From Firmicutes bacterium CAG:884 (lineage in GTDB: Bacteria; Bacillota_I; Bacilli_A; RF39; UBA660): a stretch of DNA of 18,304 nt. How positions within the stretch are numbered: position 1 is the stretch's first letter; every line of letters begins with the position of its first letter. Shown piece after piece: positions 1 to 6,792 of this stretch. The stretch is taken from positions 1 through 18,304 of the forward strand of contig HF993303.1 in assembly GCA_000433875.1 (NCBI GenBank), given 5' to 3'. Both the position numbers and the translations under genes were made by a program. Under the pieces are notes generated by a model that worked only from the letters and a program-made list of their open reading frames with translations, was not told where the DNA came from and searched no databases.

Positions 1-2
1 AT

Positions 3-68
3 ACAAATGGTGTCACATCAATTGTAACACTACATAATTTAAGAGAAGAAACTGATAATTATGCTTGA
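3..68 (+). CDS. Possible C-terminal tail of an upstream gene (partial at left edge)
   Basis: Frame 3 is open from the window edge for 21 codons and closes with TGA at 66-68; the other two plus frames close earlier, at 25-27 and 35-37. The tail ends in Asn-Leu-Arg-Glu-Glu-Thr-Asp-Asn-Tyr-Ala, a plausible soluble C-terminus. The stop codon lies inside the -35 box of the next gene's promoter. It is too short to identify and could be chance. Confidence 0.3.
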   Translation, partial: TNGVTSIVTLHNLREETDNYA

Positions 69-92
69 CAGAAATTATAAAATTGTTATAAT
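65..92 (+). promoter_or_regulatory. Sigma-A-type promoter for the kinase-fold gene
   Basis: A perfect TTGACA (65-70) is followed by a 16-bp spacer and a perfect TATAAT (87-92). The transcript would start near 99, just before the SD GGAAGTG (105-111) and the ATG at 117, so the leader is very short. Confidence 0.8.
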
Positions 93-116
93 AAGCCTTA
101 AATTGGAAGTGATTAT

Positions 117-803
117 ATGCAAATACTTGAAATTGATAAAAATACATTTTTTAGTTTTTTAACAAATAAGGATAATAAATGTATTGGTCAAGGTTGTTAC
201 GGAATTGTATCAAAATATAATAATAATACATTAATAAAATTATATTATAAAGATTTTATTGAAACATATATTTCAAGAGACATTAATGAATTGGATAAAG
301 AATTTAATACAAGAATTGAAGTATTAAATATGATTAAGTGTAATAGTGAGCACAAAGATAATGATATAGAATGTGACGAATTAGCTAAAAAGAAAGAGTA
401 TTTGCTAGAAAAAATTGGTTTTTTAAAGGGAATTGTTTTATATCGCGGACTAAAAGTGGGTATTTTGATTAATTATTATAAGGACTTTATAGATTTAAAA
501 GAGATATTTTATGTATTACAAACTAATGAACAACTTTCTTTGTTAAATAAAATAAAGGAGCAAATTATAAAATTAAATAATTTAAACTTATATCCAATGG
601 ATTTAAAAGAAGATAATATTTTAGTTAATCCAAAGACATTAGACATAGCATTTATAGATTTAGATGATTTATATACAAGATATGAAGAAATGCAATATAT
701 TAAAGAACATAATTTGCGCTTGAAAGAAAAATGCTTTGATAGATATTCTGAGATGGAAATGCGTTTAACAAAGCGAAATGATAAAGGTGAGGAAATTCTA
801 TAA
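117..803 (+). CDS. Protein-kinase-fold protein (possible atypical Ser/Thr or small-molecule kinase)
   Basis: A 228-residue protein with the outline of a minimal protein-kinase fold. A glycine-rich loop, GQGCYG (24-29), is followed by a candidate ATP-binding Lys41 in LIKLY. The catalytic-loop equivalent is PMDLKEDNILV, with Asp162 and Asn167 placed as in HRDxKxxN although the HRD His and Arg are absent. A metal-binding Asp equivalent lies in FIDLDDL (Asp181 or Asp183). The chain ends soon after, with a charged tail and little C-lobe, so it is much shorter than a usual Ser/Thr kinase. No membrane segment is seen. Start chosen by SD GGAAGTG five bases upstream. It stands alone between its own promoter and a terminator, so the neighbours give no hint of substrate. 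The key residues suggest it may be active; whether it phosphorylates proteins or small molecules is unknown. Confidence 0.65.
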   Translation: MQILEIDKNTFFSFLTNKDNKCIGQGCYGIVSKYNNNTLIKLYYKDFIETYISRDINELDKEFNTRIEVLNMIKCNSEHKDNDIECDELAKKKEYLLEKIGFLKGIVLYRGLKVGILINYYKDFIDLKEIFYVLQTNEQLSLLNKIKEQIIKLNNLNLYPMDLKEDNILVNPKTLDIAFIDLDDLYTRYEEMQYIKEHNLRLKEKCFDRYSEMEMRLTKRNDKGEEIL

Positions 804-885
804 AAAGTTTTTTTAATTTTGTGACTTGAGATTGGTTACTTTTTTGATTTATAAGTTAGTTTGACATATTTCAATAATTAGAATT

Positions 886-912
886 AAAGGCTTAAAAATA
901 AGTCTTTTTTTT
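886..912 (+). terminator. Rho-independent terminator
   Basis: The stem AAAGGCTT (886-893) pairs with AAGTCTTT (900-907) with one G-U pair around a 6-nt loop, and continues into a run of eight T (905-912). It lies 83 bp after the kinase-fold gene and probably ends that transcript. Confidence 0.65.
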
Positions 913-1021
913 GCAAATAATTGTGTAACTAACATTGTACGGACTATAAGAAATAATATATATGGTCATTCTAAAAAAATATAGAACTAATTTAAACGTA
1001 AGTATTGAAATAAAAACATAA

Positions 1022-1213
1022 AATCACGAATATTCAAAAAAGTTAGTTATAGAAGCAGGTAAAAAGTATAATCGAAGAACATTATTTAGAATGAAACAAT
1101 TATATATAATTTTTAGTAATGATAAAGTGTCGCACCTTGCAACACAATTGAGTTAAAGCAACTATGTTGAATTAATAAAAAATATAGGTGAAATAAAGTA
1201 CTATTTAATACTA
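1022..1213 (+). pseudogene. Remnant of a DUF1016 / YhcG-type (PDDEXK) nuclease gene
   Basis: Read in the frame of position 1022, the translation contains EYSKKLV, then YNRRTLFRMKQLY, FSNDKVSHLATQLS, an in-frame TAA at 1154-1156, then SNYVELI. This matches the DUF1016 N-terminal pattern as I know it: EYGKKL, GKGFSRRNLxRMRxFY, LSxQLSWSHYVELL. The stop sits exactly where the conserved Trp of LSWSHY belongs. There is no start codon, another stop lies just upstream at 1019-1021, and the C-terminal nuclease domain is missing, so this is a decayed fragment. DUF1016 proteins are often found in restriction-modification or defence neighbourhoods; none remains here. The family match is from memory of the pattern, not a search. 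Confidence 0.65.
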
Positions 1214-1290
1214 ATCAAAATAATGTTTTATAAAAATCATAAAACCATGAATTATATTTTATATTTTGTTAATAATAATATTGTATAATT

Positions 1291-1319
1291 TTGGCATAAT
1301 AATAAAATAAAAGTATATT
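1291..1319 (+). promoter_or_regulatory. Promoter of the candidate small RNA
   Basis: TTGGCA (1291-1296), a 17-bp spacer and TATATT (1314-1319). The predicted start is near 1326, directly before the hairpin-rich stretch that ends in a terminator at 1415. Confidence 0.5.
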
Positions 1320-1325
1320 ATTATA

Positions 1326-1415
1326 TTGTTAATATAAGATATATTGGGGCACGCCCCATACCTTAGGGTGTGTTTTATATAGATGAAGGCTTTTTATAGA
1401 AGCCTTCAATTTTTT
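1326..1415 (+). ncRNA. Candidate small RNA of about 90 nt with alternative hairpins
   Basis: Between a promoter (1291-1319) and a strong terminator (1384-1415) lies a non-coding stretch with unusually GC-rich blocks for this genome. GGGG (1346-1349) can pair with CCCC (1354-1357) around CACG. The same C run can instead join CACGCCC (1350-1356) paired with GGGTGTG (1366-1372) around a 9-nt loop. The two helices exclude each other, as in a switch. The next gene has its own promoter after the terminator, so this is more likely a stand-alone RNA than a leader. It matches no riboswitch class that I recognise. Confidence 0.4.
1384..1415 (+). terminator. Rho-independent terminator of the candidate small RNA
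   Basis: A perfect 9-bp stem, TGAAGGCTT (1384-1392) with AAGCCTTCA (1400-1408), a 7-nt loop and a T6 run (1410-1415). Confidence 0.8.
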
Positions 1416-1426
1416 ATAAAAAATTA

Positions 1427-1455
1427 TTGTATTCGTTATCTTTAAATGCTATAAT
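1427..1455 (+). promoter_or_regulatory. Promoter of the thioredoxin-like gene
   Basis: TTGTAT (1427-1432), a 17-bp spacer and a perfect TATAAT (1450-1455) preceded by TGC, an extended -10. It lies directly after the small-RNA terminator. SD GGAGG (1466-1470) and ATG 1477 follow. Confidence 0.75.
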
Positions 1456-1476
1456 TAATTAAAGTGGAGGTACAAA

Positions 1477-2085
1477 ATGAAAAAAGCAAATTATTTATTA
1501 TACGCATTCTTTTTAATATTTGTAATAGGAGGTGTAGCATGTTATCTACTATTTGTAGATGATGGCGTTCCAAATGTTGATGAAGGAAAAAAAGATAACT
1601 ATAAATTTAGTGTGGAATATACCAAAGTACCAATGGACAATGTATTCAATTATAAAACAGAAGACGAAATAATTGAAATACTTGAAAACGGATCGGGAAT
1701 AGTCTATCTAGGATTTCCCGAATGCCCTTGGTGCCAATCATATGTAGTTTATTTGAACGAAGTAGTAAAAGATAATGGAATAGATAATATCTATTATCTA
1801 AATATAAAAGAAATGAGAAGTAATAACACAGAAAAATATCAAAAAATAGTTAATTTAATAAGTGAAATATTACCATATGATGAAAATGGCAACAAAAGAA
1901 TATATGTTCCCCAAGTAGTATTTGTTAAGAACGGAAAAATCATTGGTGGCGATAATGAAACAAGCTATAACGTTGAAGGAACACCAAGTGAATATTGGAC
2001 AAGTGAAACAATTGCTAATTTAAAACAAAAACTAACCAATCTTATTAAAGTATCAGAATTAAATTATTGCTCAACTTGTAACTAG
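1477..2085 (+). CDS. Membrane-anchored thioredoxin-fold protein with CPWC active site
   Basis: A 202-residue protein. Residues 1-5 are basic and 6-27 form one hydrophobic helix; there is no signal-peptidase II lipobox of the usual form, so it is probably an uncleaved anchor with the rest outside the cell. The thioredoxin fold begins near residue 62. GIVYLGFPECPWCQSY carries the redox pair Cys83/Cys86, and VPQVVFVKNGKIIGG supplies the cis-Pro strand near residue 148. A likely role is extracytoplasmic thiol-disulfide exchange. The protein ends NYCSTCN, adding a second CxxC (198/201) that could pair with the active site or serve as its substrate. SD GGAGG with 6-nt spacing fixes the start. It is a single-gene unit with its own promoter and terminator. 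The specific partner is unknown. Confidence 0.7.
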   Translation: MKKANYLLYAFFLIFVIGGVACYLLFVDDGVPNVDEGKKDNYKFSVEYTKVPMDNVFNYKTEDEIIEILENGSGIVYLGFPECPWCQSYVVYLNEVVKDNGIDNIYYLNIKEMRSNNTEKYQKIVNLISEILPYDENGNKRIYVPQVVFVKNGKIIGGDNETSYNVEGTPSEYWTSETIANLKQKLTNLIKVSELNYCSTCN

Positions 2086-2108
2086 AATAGCCGTGCTATT
2101 CTTTTTTT
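2084..2108 (+). terminator. Rho-independent terminator overlapping the stop codon
   Basis: A perfect stem, AGAATAGC (2084-2091) with GCTATTCT (2095-2102), a 3-nt loop CGT and a T run to 2108. The stem begins inside the TAG stop of the thioredoxin-like gene. Confidence 0.85.
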
Positions 2109-2128
2109 AGACCATTTTATTTATATGC

Positions 2129-2157
2129 TTTACTTAATTTAAAAAATATTGTAAAAT
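2129..2157 (+). promoter_or_regulatory. Probable promoter of the radical SAM gene pair
   Basis: TTTACT (2129-2134), 17 bp, then TAAAAT (2152-2157). It lies between the preceding terminator and the SD AAGGTG (2167-2172). Confidence 0.45.
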
Positions 2158-2178
2158 TATTATAGTAAGGTGATAACT

Positions 2179-2886
2179 ATGGATTTTAAATTAGAAGAAA
2201 TAAAAAAAGAAAATAAAAAAATCTATAATTATGATATAAGTAAATTGATTAAACAAAATAATATAAACTTTTTAGAAGTTAGATTTGTCCTTGATACACT
2301 TTGTCACGAAGTATCACAAGAAAAATTTGATTTCTTTGTATTAACAATCAATTATCATGACTTTAAAATTAAACCAATAATAGAAAAAAATAACAACTTC
2401 TTTAGAATTAAAAGCCCATTTAAATTAAATAAAACAAGACAAATGATAGGAGCTTATATGCTTTATAATGAAGAAGTATTAATACTTGGAACAACAATTA
2501 ACTTGAGCAACATGTTAAGAGAATTATTCCTAAAATTAAGATACATTAACCAAGATAGAAGAATGCAATTTATAAAACAAAACCCAGAACTAAGTAAAAA
2601 TAATGAACAAATATATTTAATATATAAAGAAAATGAATTAAAAGAAAAGGATAAAAAGTTTTATAATAAATATAAAGACTATTTTGAAGAAAACATCGAT
2701 GCAAATGAAGTGTCACTTAAACAAATGATCGGAATATGTGAAAGATTTGGAATTAACAATAGACTATTAATTGATATGAAAAAAGAACTTGTAATTGTTC
2801 AAAATAGAAGAAAGAAAAAAGAATACGAAACTGTTAAAAATAAAATAAATAATATAATTGAATATATAGATTTTGGTGATTTATGA
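2179..2886 (+). CDS. Conserved-looking protein of unknown function, coupled to a radical SAM gene
   Basis: I do not recognise this 235-residue protein. It is soluble, strongly charged and Lys/Asn-rich, with no signal peptide, membrane helix or cysteine cluster. The N-terminal half looks mixed alpha/beta (FFVLTINYHDFKIKPIIEK, FFRIKSPFKL); the C-terminal half is probably helical and basic, with RRKKKEYETVKNKINNIIEY near the end. The frame also permits GTG at 2170, but that GTG is part of the SD AAGGTG; ATG 2179, six bases later, is the better start. Its TGA stop overlaps the next ATG in an ATGA, so it is translationally coupled to the radical SAM protein. That suggests a shared task, perhaps substrate recognition or binding of the product; this is inference only. 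Confidence 0.6.
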   Translation: MDFKLEEIKKENKKIYNYDISKLIKQNNINFLEVRFVLDTLCHEVSQEKFDFFVLTINYHDFKIKPIIEKNNNFFRIKSPFKLNKTRQMIGAYMLYNEEVLILGTTINLSNMLRELFLKLRYINQDRRMQFIKQNPELSKNNEQIYLIYKENELKEKDKKFYNKYKDYFEENIDANEVSLKQMIGICERFGINNRLLIDMKKELVIVQNRRKKKEYETVKNKINNIIEYIDFGDL

Positions 2887-3689
2887 GATTTAAAAGAATT
2901 TATGTAGAACTTTCAAACATATGCAATTTGAAATGTTCTTTTTGTTCTGTTGATAAAAGAGAAAAAAGAAGCCTAACCATAGAAGAATTTGCATATATAC
3001 TTTCTTCTATCAAAAAATATACAAACCTAATATATTTGCACGTAAAAGGGGAACCCTTTTTATATAAGAATATTGAAAAAGTATTTGAACTATGTAAAAT
3101 AAATAAAATCAATATAAAAATAACAACAAACGGAATCTATTTAAATAAATATATTGACCTAATAAATAAATACGATAACATTAAACAAATAAATATATCA
3201 TTAATGTGTGAAAACAAAGAAAATAACTATTTAAATAAAATATTTGAAACTTCTGACAAAATAAAAACGACTATAGTTTATAGAGTGTGGTTATCAAATA
3301 AAGAAAGTAGCAATTATATAATTGATGAAGTATTAAAACACTATAATATAAATAGTAAAGAAAAAAACATCAAATTAAATAATCATATATATTTAGATAA
3401 AGACATAGAATTTACTTGGCCAAACGAAAGCACAAACGAATACAAAGAAGGCATATGTTATGGAAGTAGAACACATATTGCAATCTTATCAAATGGTGAA
3501 GTCGTTCCTTGTTGCCTAGATAGTGAAGGCCAATTATCATTTGGAAACATATTTAAAGAATCATTAGATGATATATTAAAAAAAGATAAGTTTATTGATT
3601 TCAATAACAATATGAAAAAAGGAATAATGAAAACAGAAATATGCCAAAAATGTAATTTTAAACAAAGACTTAATAAACAAGGTGTTTAA
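2883..3689 (+). CDS. Radical SAM protein with C-terminal SPASM-type cluster
   Basis: A 268-residue protein. CNLKCSFC gives the CxxxCxxC motif (Cys14, 18, 21) that holds the SAM-cleaving 4Fe-4S cluster. HVKGEP (53-58) is the GGEP-like SAM-binding motif, and TTNGIYL follows near residue 122. The C-terminal part has Cys192, then VVPCC (210/211), then CQKC (254/257), a SPASM-like auxiliary cluster region, with the typical NGEVVPCCxD and FGNIFKESLDDIL between them. The length is near the short end for SPASM enzymes. SPASM proteins commonly modify peptides or proteins, but no precursor peptide is visible nearby and the substrate is unknown. It starts within an ATGA overlap with the preceding gene and ends 78 bp before the lipid-type operon, which has its own promoter. 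Confidence 0.8.
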   Translation: MRFKRIYVELSNICNLKCSFCSVDKREKRSLTIEEFAYILSSIKKYTNLIYLHVKGEPFLYKNIEKVFELCKINKINIKITTNGIYLNKYIDLINKYDNIKQINISLMCENKENNYLNKIFETSDKIKTTIVYRVWLSNKESSNYIIDEVLKHYNINSKEKNIKLNNHIYLDKDIEFTWPNESTNEYKEGICYGSRTHIAILSNGEVVPCCLDSEGQLSFGNIFKESLDDILKKDKFIDFNNNMKKGIMKTEICQKCNFKQRLNKQGV

Positions 3690-3726
3690 TAACATACATA
3701 AATATAATTATACCTTTGTTATTAAA
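3685..3726 (+). repeat. Inverted repeat overlapping the -35 of the ligase operon promoter
   Basis: TTTAATAACA (3685-3694) and TGTTATTAAA (3717-3726) are perfect 10-bp inverted copies separated by 22 bp. The left arm spans the radical SAM stop codon and the right arm covers the -35 box at 3716-3721. It may be a repressor site, or a weak terminator for the upstream pair, as the right arm runs into an AT-rich tract without a clean T run. Confidence 0.4.
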
Positions 3727-3743
3727 TTATTTTAGTGTATAAT
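3716..3743 (+). promoter_or_regulatory. Promoter of the ligase-ACP-PPTase-GT8-PlsC operon
   Basis: TTGTTA (3716-3721), a 16-bp spacer and a perfect TATAAT (3738-3743). No further promoter of this quality was noticed before 8590, where the genes overlap or nearly touch. Confidence 0.65.
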
Positions 3744-3766
3744 GTGAATGAAAGAGTGAAGTAGTT

Positions 3767-5320
3767 ATGAGAAAAAATTATCCCTATTATGATTGTAATA
3801 GTATTTCTAACCTTAAACAAATGCTAGACCATAGTATTATAAACGGAAATGATATTGCCTTTTCATATTGTGATAAAACTAGAAATGTAATATCAAAAAC
3901 ATATCTAGACTATTATAATGATGTATACAATATAAGTAATTATTTAAACCATTACTATAAAAATACTCATATTGCTATAATAGGTGAGAATAGCTATGAA
4001 TATTTAGTCTTGTTTTTAGGAATAATTCTAAGTAATAATGTAGCCGTTTTAATAGATAAGGATTTAGAAGAAGAAAAAATAAGTAAATTGCTCAAAATAA
4101 GCAATACAAAAAACATATTTTATTCAAGCAATTATTGCAGTTTTAAAAATATTAAAGGAAATAAAATTGATGATTTAGCCATTTATATAGAAGAAGGAAA
4201 AAAGTATTCAAACAACATAGAATTAGATGACAATAAATGCTCTGCAATTTTCTTTACAAGCGGAACAAGTGGACCAAATAAAGCAGTTATGCTAAGTCAA
4301 AAAAATATAGCATCCAATATAACAAACGCATCAAGTTTGTTTGAATTAAAAGGAAATGTCCTATCAGTCTTACCATATCATCACGCATTTGGCCTATTAA
4401 CATCCGTATTCGCGCCCTTCAATTATCATTATTCGGTCTTTATAAATAGCAGTTTAAAAAATTTAATGCGCGATATGAAATTAGCACAACCTCAAACCTT
4501 ATTCTTAGTACCAGCTTTCGTTGAAAAGTTCTATAAACAAATATGGGTTCAAGCAAGAAGAAAGAAAATGAATTACTTACTCAAAGCCGTAATAAGAACA
4601 AGTAATGGCCTAAAACATATAGGAATTGATATAAGAAGAACAATGTTTAAATCAGTTTTAGATGAATTCGGAGGAAAACTCGAATATATCATATGCGGAG
4701 GAGCAAAACTATCAAAAAAATACGTTAAATGGTTTAGAAGCTTCGGAATCGAAATCCTAAATGGTTATGGTATAACAGAATGTTCACCAGTTGTTGCCGT
4801 AAATAGAAATGAATATTCGAAAGATGGAAGTGTCGGTCAAATCGTAGCCAGTAGTGCACTTAAAATCGTTAATCACGAAATTGCCTTCAAAGGTGATAGT
4901 GTTATGTTAGGCTATTATAATGACAAAAAAAGCACCGAAGAATGCATTAAAGATGGTTGGTTTTATACAGGCGATCTTGGATATATTGACAATGATGGAT
5001 TTCTCTTTATAACTGGAAGAAAGAAAAATATAATCGTCCTAAGTAATGGCGAAAATATTTCCCCAGAAGAAATCGAGGATGTACTAAGCAATGATAAAGG
5101 CGTATGTGAAGTTATTGTCTTTGAAAAAAATGATAAACTAATCGCCTCAATCTATCCAAACGATGAATATATGGGAAATCAAGAATACTTTGATAATCTA
5201 ATCTATTCATACAATAGAACAGTCCCTAAAAATAGACAAATTGCCTTTGTTATATTAAGGTGCGAAGAATTCAAAAAAAATAATAATAAAAAAATAGTAA
5301 GGAGTAAATTTTATGAATGA
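3767..5320 (+). CDS. Adenylate-forming acyl ligase, probably acyl-ACP synthetase
   Basis: A 517-residue ANL-superfamily enzyme. Core motifs in order: FFTSGTSGPNKAV (phosphate loop, Thr164-Lys172), LPYHHAFG, the acceptor-pocket strand YIICGGAKLS, NGYGITEC (332-339), YTGDLG with Asp403 for the AMP ribose, TGRKKNII (Arg418), and a C-terminal KKIVRSK whose Lys509 fits the adenylation lysine, though the usual Gly before it is Asn/Lys. The layout resembles long-chain acyl-CoA/acyl-ACP synthetases more than amino-acid adenylation domains. The ACP gene follows with an 8-bp overlap and a PPTase comes next, so the acceptor is most likely this ACP: fatty acid + ATP gives acyl-AMP, then acyl-ACP. A DltA-like role is less likely because the ACP is of fatty-acid type. 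The SD is weak. The enzyme is cytoplasmic or membrane-peripheral. Confidence 0.8.
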   Translation: MRKNYPYYDCNSISNLKQMLDHSIINGNDIAFSYCDKTRNVISKTYLDYYNDVYNISNYLNHYYKNTHIAIIGENSYEYLVLFLGIILSNNVAVLIDKDLEEEKISKLLKISNTKNIFYSSNYCSFKNIKGNKIDDLAIYIEEGKKYSNNIELDDNKCSAIFFTSGTSGPNKAVMLSQKNIASNITNASSLFELKGNVLSVLPYHHAFGLLTSVFAPFNYHYSVFINSSLKNLMRDMKLAQPQTLFLVPAFVEKFYKQIWVQARRKKMNYLLKAVIRTSNGLKHIGIDIRRTMFKSVLDEFGGKLEYIICGGAKLSKKYVKWFRSFGIEILNGYGITECSPVVAVNRNEYSKDGSVGQIVASSALKIVNHEIAFKGDSVMLGYYNDKKSTEECIKDGWFYTGDLGYIDNDGFLFITGRKKNIIVLSNGENISPEEIEDVLSNDKGVCEVIVFEKNDKLIASIYPNDEYMGNQEYFDNLIYSYNRTVPKNRQIAFVILRCEEFKKNNNKKIVRSKFYE

Positions 5321-5537
5321 AGAAATAATAAATATAATTGCAAACGTAGCTGAAGTACCAAGCAAAAAAATTAATTTAGACACTAATTTGGTAAAAGATT
5401 TAGAACTAGAATCTCTTGATTTAGTAACGCTAGTAAGTGAGTTTGAAGAAAAATATAATATTACAGTTGAAGATAAAGACATAAAAAACTTACAAACAGT
5501 AAAAGATATTGTCGACTATATTAGTAAAAATGTATAA
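5313..5537 (+). CDS. Acyl carrier protein
   Basis: A 74-residue four-helix acyl carrier protein. The attachment site is LELESLDLVTLVSEFEEKYN, with Ser34 in ESLD, where most fatty-acid ACPs have DSLD. The acidic helix II (EFEEKY) and the Val-Pro-Ser-Lys-Lys-Ile segment after helix I fit the family. The start overlaps the ligase by 8 bp and is preceded by AAGGAG (5299-5304) inside the ligase gene, the best SD in this operon. High expression relative to the ligase would make sense for a carrier protein. It is the presumed acceptor of the acyl chain from the ligase and donor to the downstream PlsC-type protein. Ser34 would be modified by the adjacent PPTase. Confidence 0.9.
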   Translation: MNEEIINIIANVAEVPSKKINLDTNLVKDLELESLDLVTLVSEFEEKYNITVEDKDIKNLQTVKDIVDYISKNV

Positions 5538-5982
5538 ATTATATATAAAAGAAAATACTGATTCAAAATCTCTTTTAAAATATGCCCTAAATGACAATAA
5601 CATATTTGATTATTCCATTTCCTATAATGAATACGGTAAACCATATTTAAATAATAATTTATATTTTAATATAAGCAATTCAAATAATATAACAGCGTGC
5701 ATTATTAGTGATAAAGAAATAGGACTTGATATCGAAAAAATAAAATATAATGAAAAAGTCGCTAAAAGAGTCTTAAATGTTAAAGAAATGGAAATATTAA
5801 ATAATTCAAAAAATAAAGATGAAATGTTTACTATCTTTTGGACAAGTAAAGAAAGCTATGTAAAATTACTTGGAATTGGAATCGGCTATGGACTTAAAAA
5901 CGTTGATACAACAAAATTGAAAGAAAAAATAATAATAAAAAAATATAACAATTATATACTAACAATCTCAAAAGAAAGGTGA
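5530..5982 (+). CDS. 4'-phosphopantetheinyl transferase (Sfp-like, short)
   Basis: A 150-residue protein with the family's key motifs: GLDIEKIKY (Asp67, Glu69, Mg binding) and FWTSKESYVKLLGIG (Trp104, Lys107, Glu108, Lys112). YGKPYL is followed by FNISNS, where most relatives have FNxSHS; the His is Asn here. It is much shorter than Sfp (about 220) and closer to one-domain, AcpS-sized proteins, but it has the Sfp-type WxxKE motif. It would transfer phosphopantetheine from CoA to Ser34 of the ACP. The frame is also open from a TTG at 5509, but no SD supports that; ATG 5530 overlaps the ACP end by 8 bp, implying translational coupling. It ends 6 bp before the next gene. Confidence 0.85.
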   Translation: MYKLYIKENTDSKSLLKYALNDNNIFDYSISYNEYGKPYLNNNLYFNISNSNNITACIISDKEIGLDIEKIKYNEKVAKRVLNVKEMEILNNSKNKDEMFTIFWTSKESYVKLLGIGIGYGLKNVDTTKLKEKIIIKKYNNYILTISKER

Positions 5983-5988
5983 AATTAA

Positions 5989-6792
5989 ATGAATATTATG
6001 TACTGCGGAGATAGTAATACTTTAGATGGTATTATTATATCTTTACTATCAATCATTAAACATACAAATAGATGCCTTAATATCTATATTTTAACAATGG
6101 ATTTCGAAAACCATAAAGCTCTTAGTGAAAAAGAAAGAACCATATTTGAAAATATTGTTAAAACCAAAAATAAAGATAGTTTTGTTAAAATAATTAATAT
6201 GGCCAAAGAATATAATTCTTGCATTCCTAAAGCAAATATTGATACAAGATTTACACCATACTGTATGCTTAGACTATATGCAGATATGATCAATTTACCA
6301 AACAAGATATTATATTTAGATTATGATGTTGTTTGTAATAATGATTTCAGTTCTTTATATGATATGGAAAATAATTATGAAATAGTAGGTGTATTAGACT
6401 ATTACGGAAGCCATTTCTTTAAGAAAAAAATAAATACTAAAGATTATATTAATTCCGGAGTTTTACTTTTAAACCTTGATATAATAAAAGAAACCAAACT
6501 ATTTGAAAAATGTCGCGAAATGTGTAAAAATAAAAAAATGCTAATGCCAGATCAAACAGCACTTAACTATCTTGCAAAAAGTAAAAAATTAGTTCCAAGA
6601 AAGTATAACGAACAACATAAAATGATGAATGATACCATCTTTAGACACTTTACAACAACATTTAAGTTTTTCCCTTACTTTAAAACGCAAACAATAAAAC
6701 CATGGCATATAAATGAACTTCATAATATTTTAAACACTTATTGTTTTGATGACATACTAGATGAATATAAAAAAATAAAGGAGAACGTATGA
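5989..6792 (+). CDS. GT8-family glycosyltransferase (first of a pair)
   Basis: A 267-residue retaining glycosyltransferase of the GT8 / LPS-type family. The N-terminal strand NIMYCGDSNTLDG binds the nucleotide sugar; LYLDYDVVCNNDF has the DxD metal site (Asp111-Tyr-Asp113). YINSGVLLLNLDII, MPDQTALNYL and the C-terminal KPWH complete the family pattern. There is no membrane helix, so it acts on the cytoplasmic side, probably at the membrane surface. SD AAAGGTG lies 8 bp before the ATG, overlapping the PPTase stop. It ends in ATGA with the second GT8 gene. The sugar donor cannot be told from the sequence. The context points to glycosylation of a lipid or lipid-linked acceptor. Confidence 0.85.
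   Translation: MNIMYCGDSNTLDGIIISLLSIIKHTNRCLNIYILTMDFENHKALSEKERTIFENIVKTKNKDSFVKIINMAKEYNSCIPKANIDTRFTPYCMLRLYADMINLPNKILYLDYDVVCNNDFSSLYDMENNYEIVGVLDYYGSHFFKKKINTKDYINSGVLLLNLDIIKETKLFEKCREMCKNKKMLMPDQTALNYLAKSKKLVPRKYNEQHKMMNDTIFRHFTTTFKFFPYFKTQTIKPWHINELHNILNTYCFDDILDEYKKIKENV

Noticed and set aside
2170..2181. GTG start at 2170 for the 235-residue protein
   Set aside because: The GTG is part of the SD AAGGTG that serves ATG 2179. The same pattern occurs at 9336 for the minus-strand acyltransferase.
2179..3766. RiPP cluster with the radical SAM/SPASM protein
   Set aside because: No short precursor-like gene, peptidase or exporter is visible next to it.
5509..5532. TTG start at 5509 for the PPTase
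   Set aside because: No SD precedes it; ATG 5530 fits the family N-terminus and the coupling with the ACP gene.
3767..5537. DltA-DltC pair for D-alanylation of teichoic acid
   Set aside because: The ACP has a fatty-acid-type ESLD site and no dltB or dltD follows; the ligase motifs resemble long-chain acyl synthetases.
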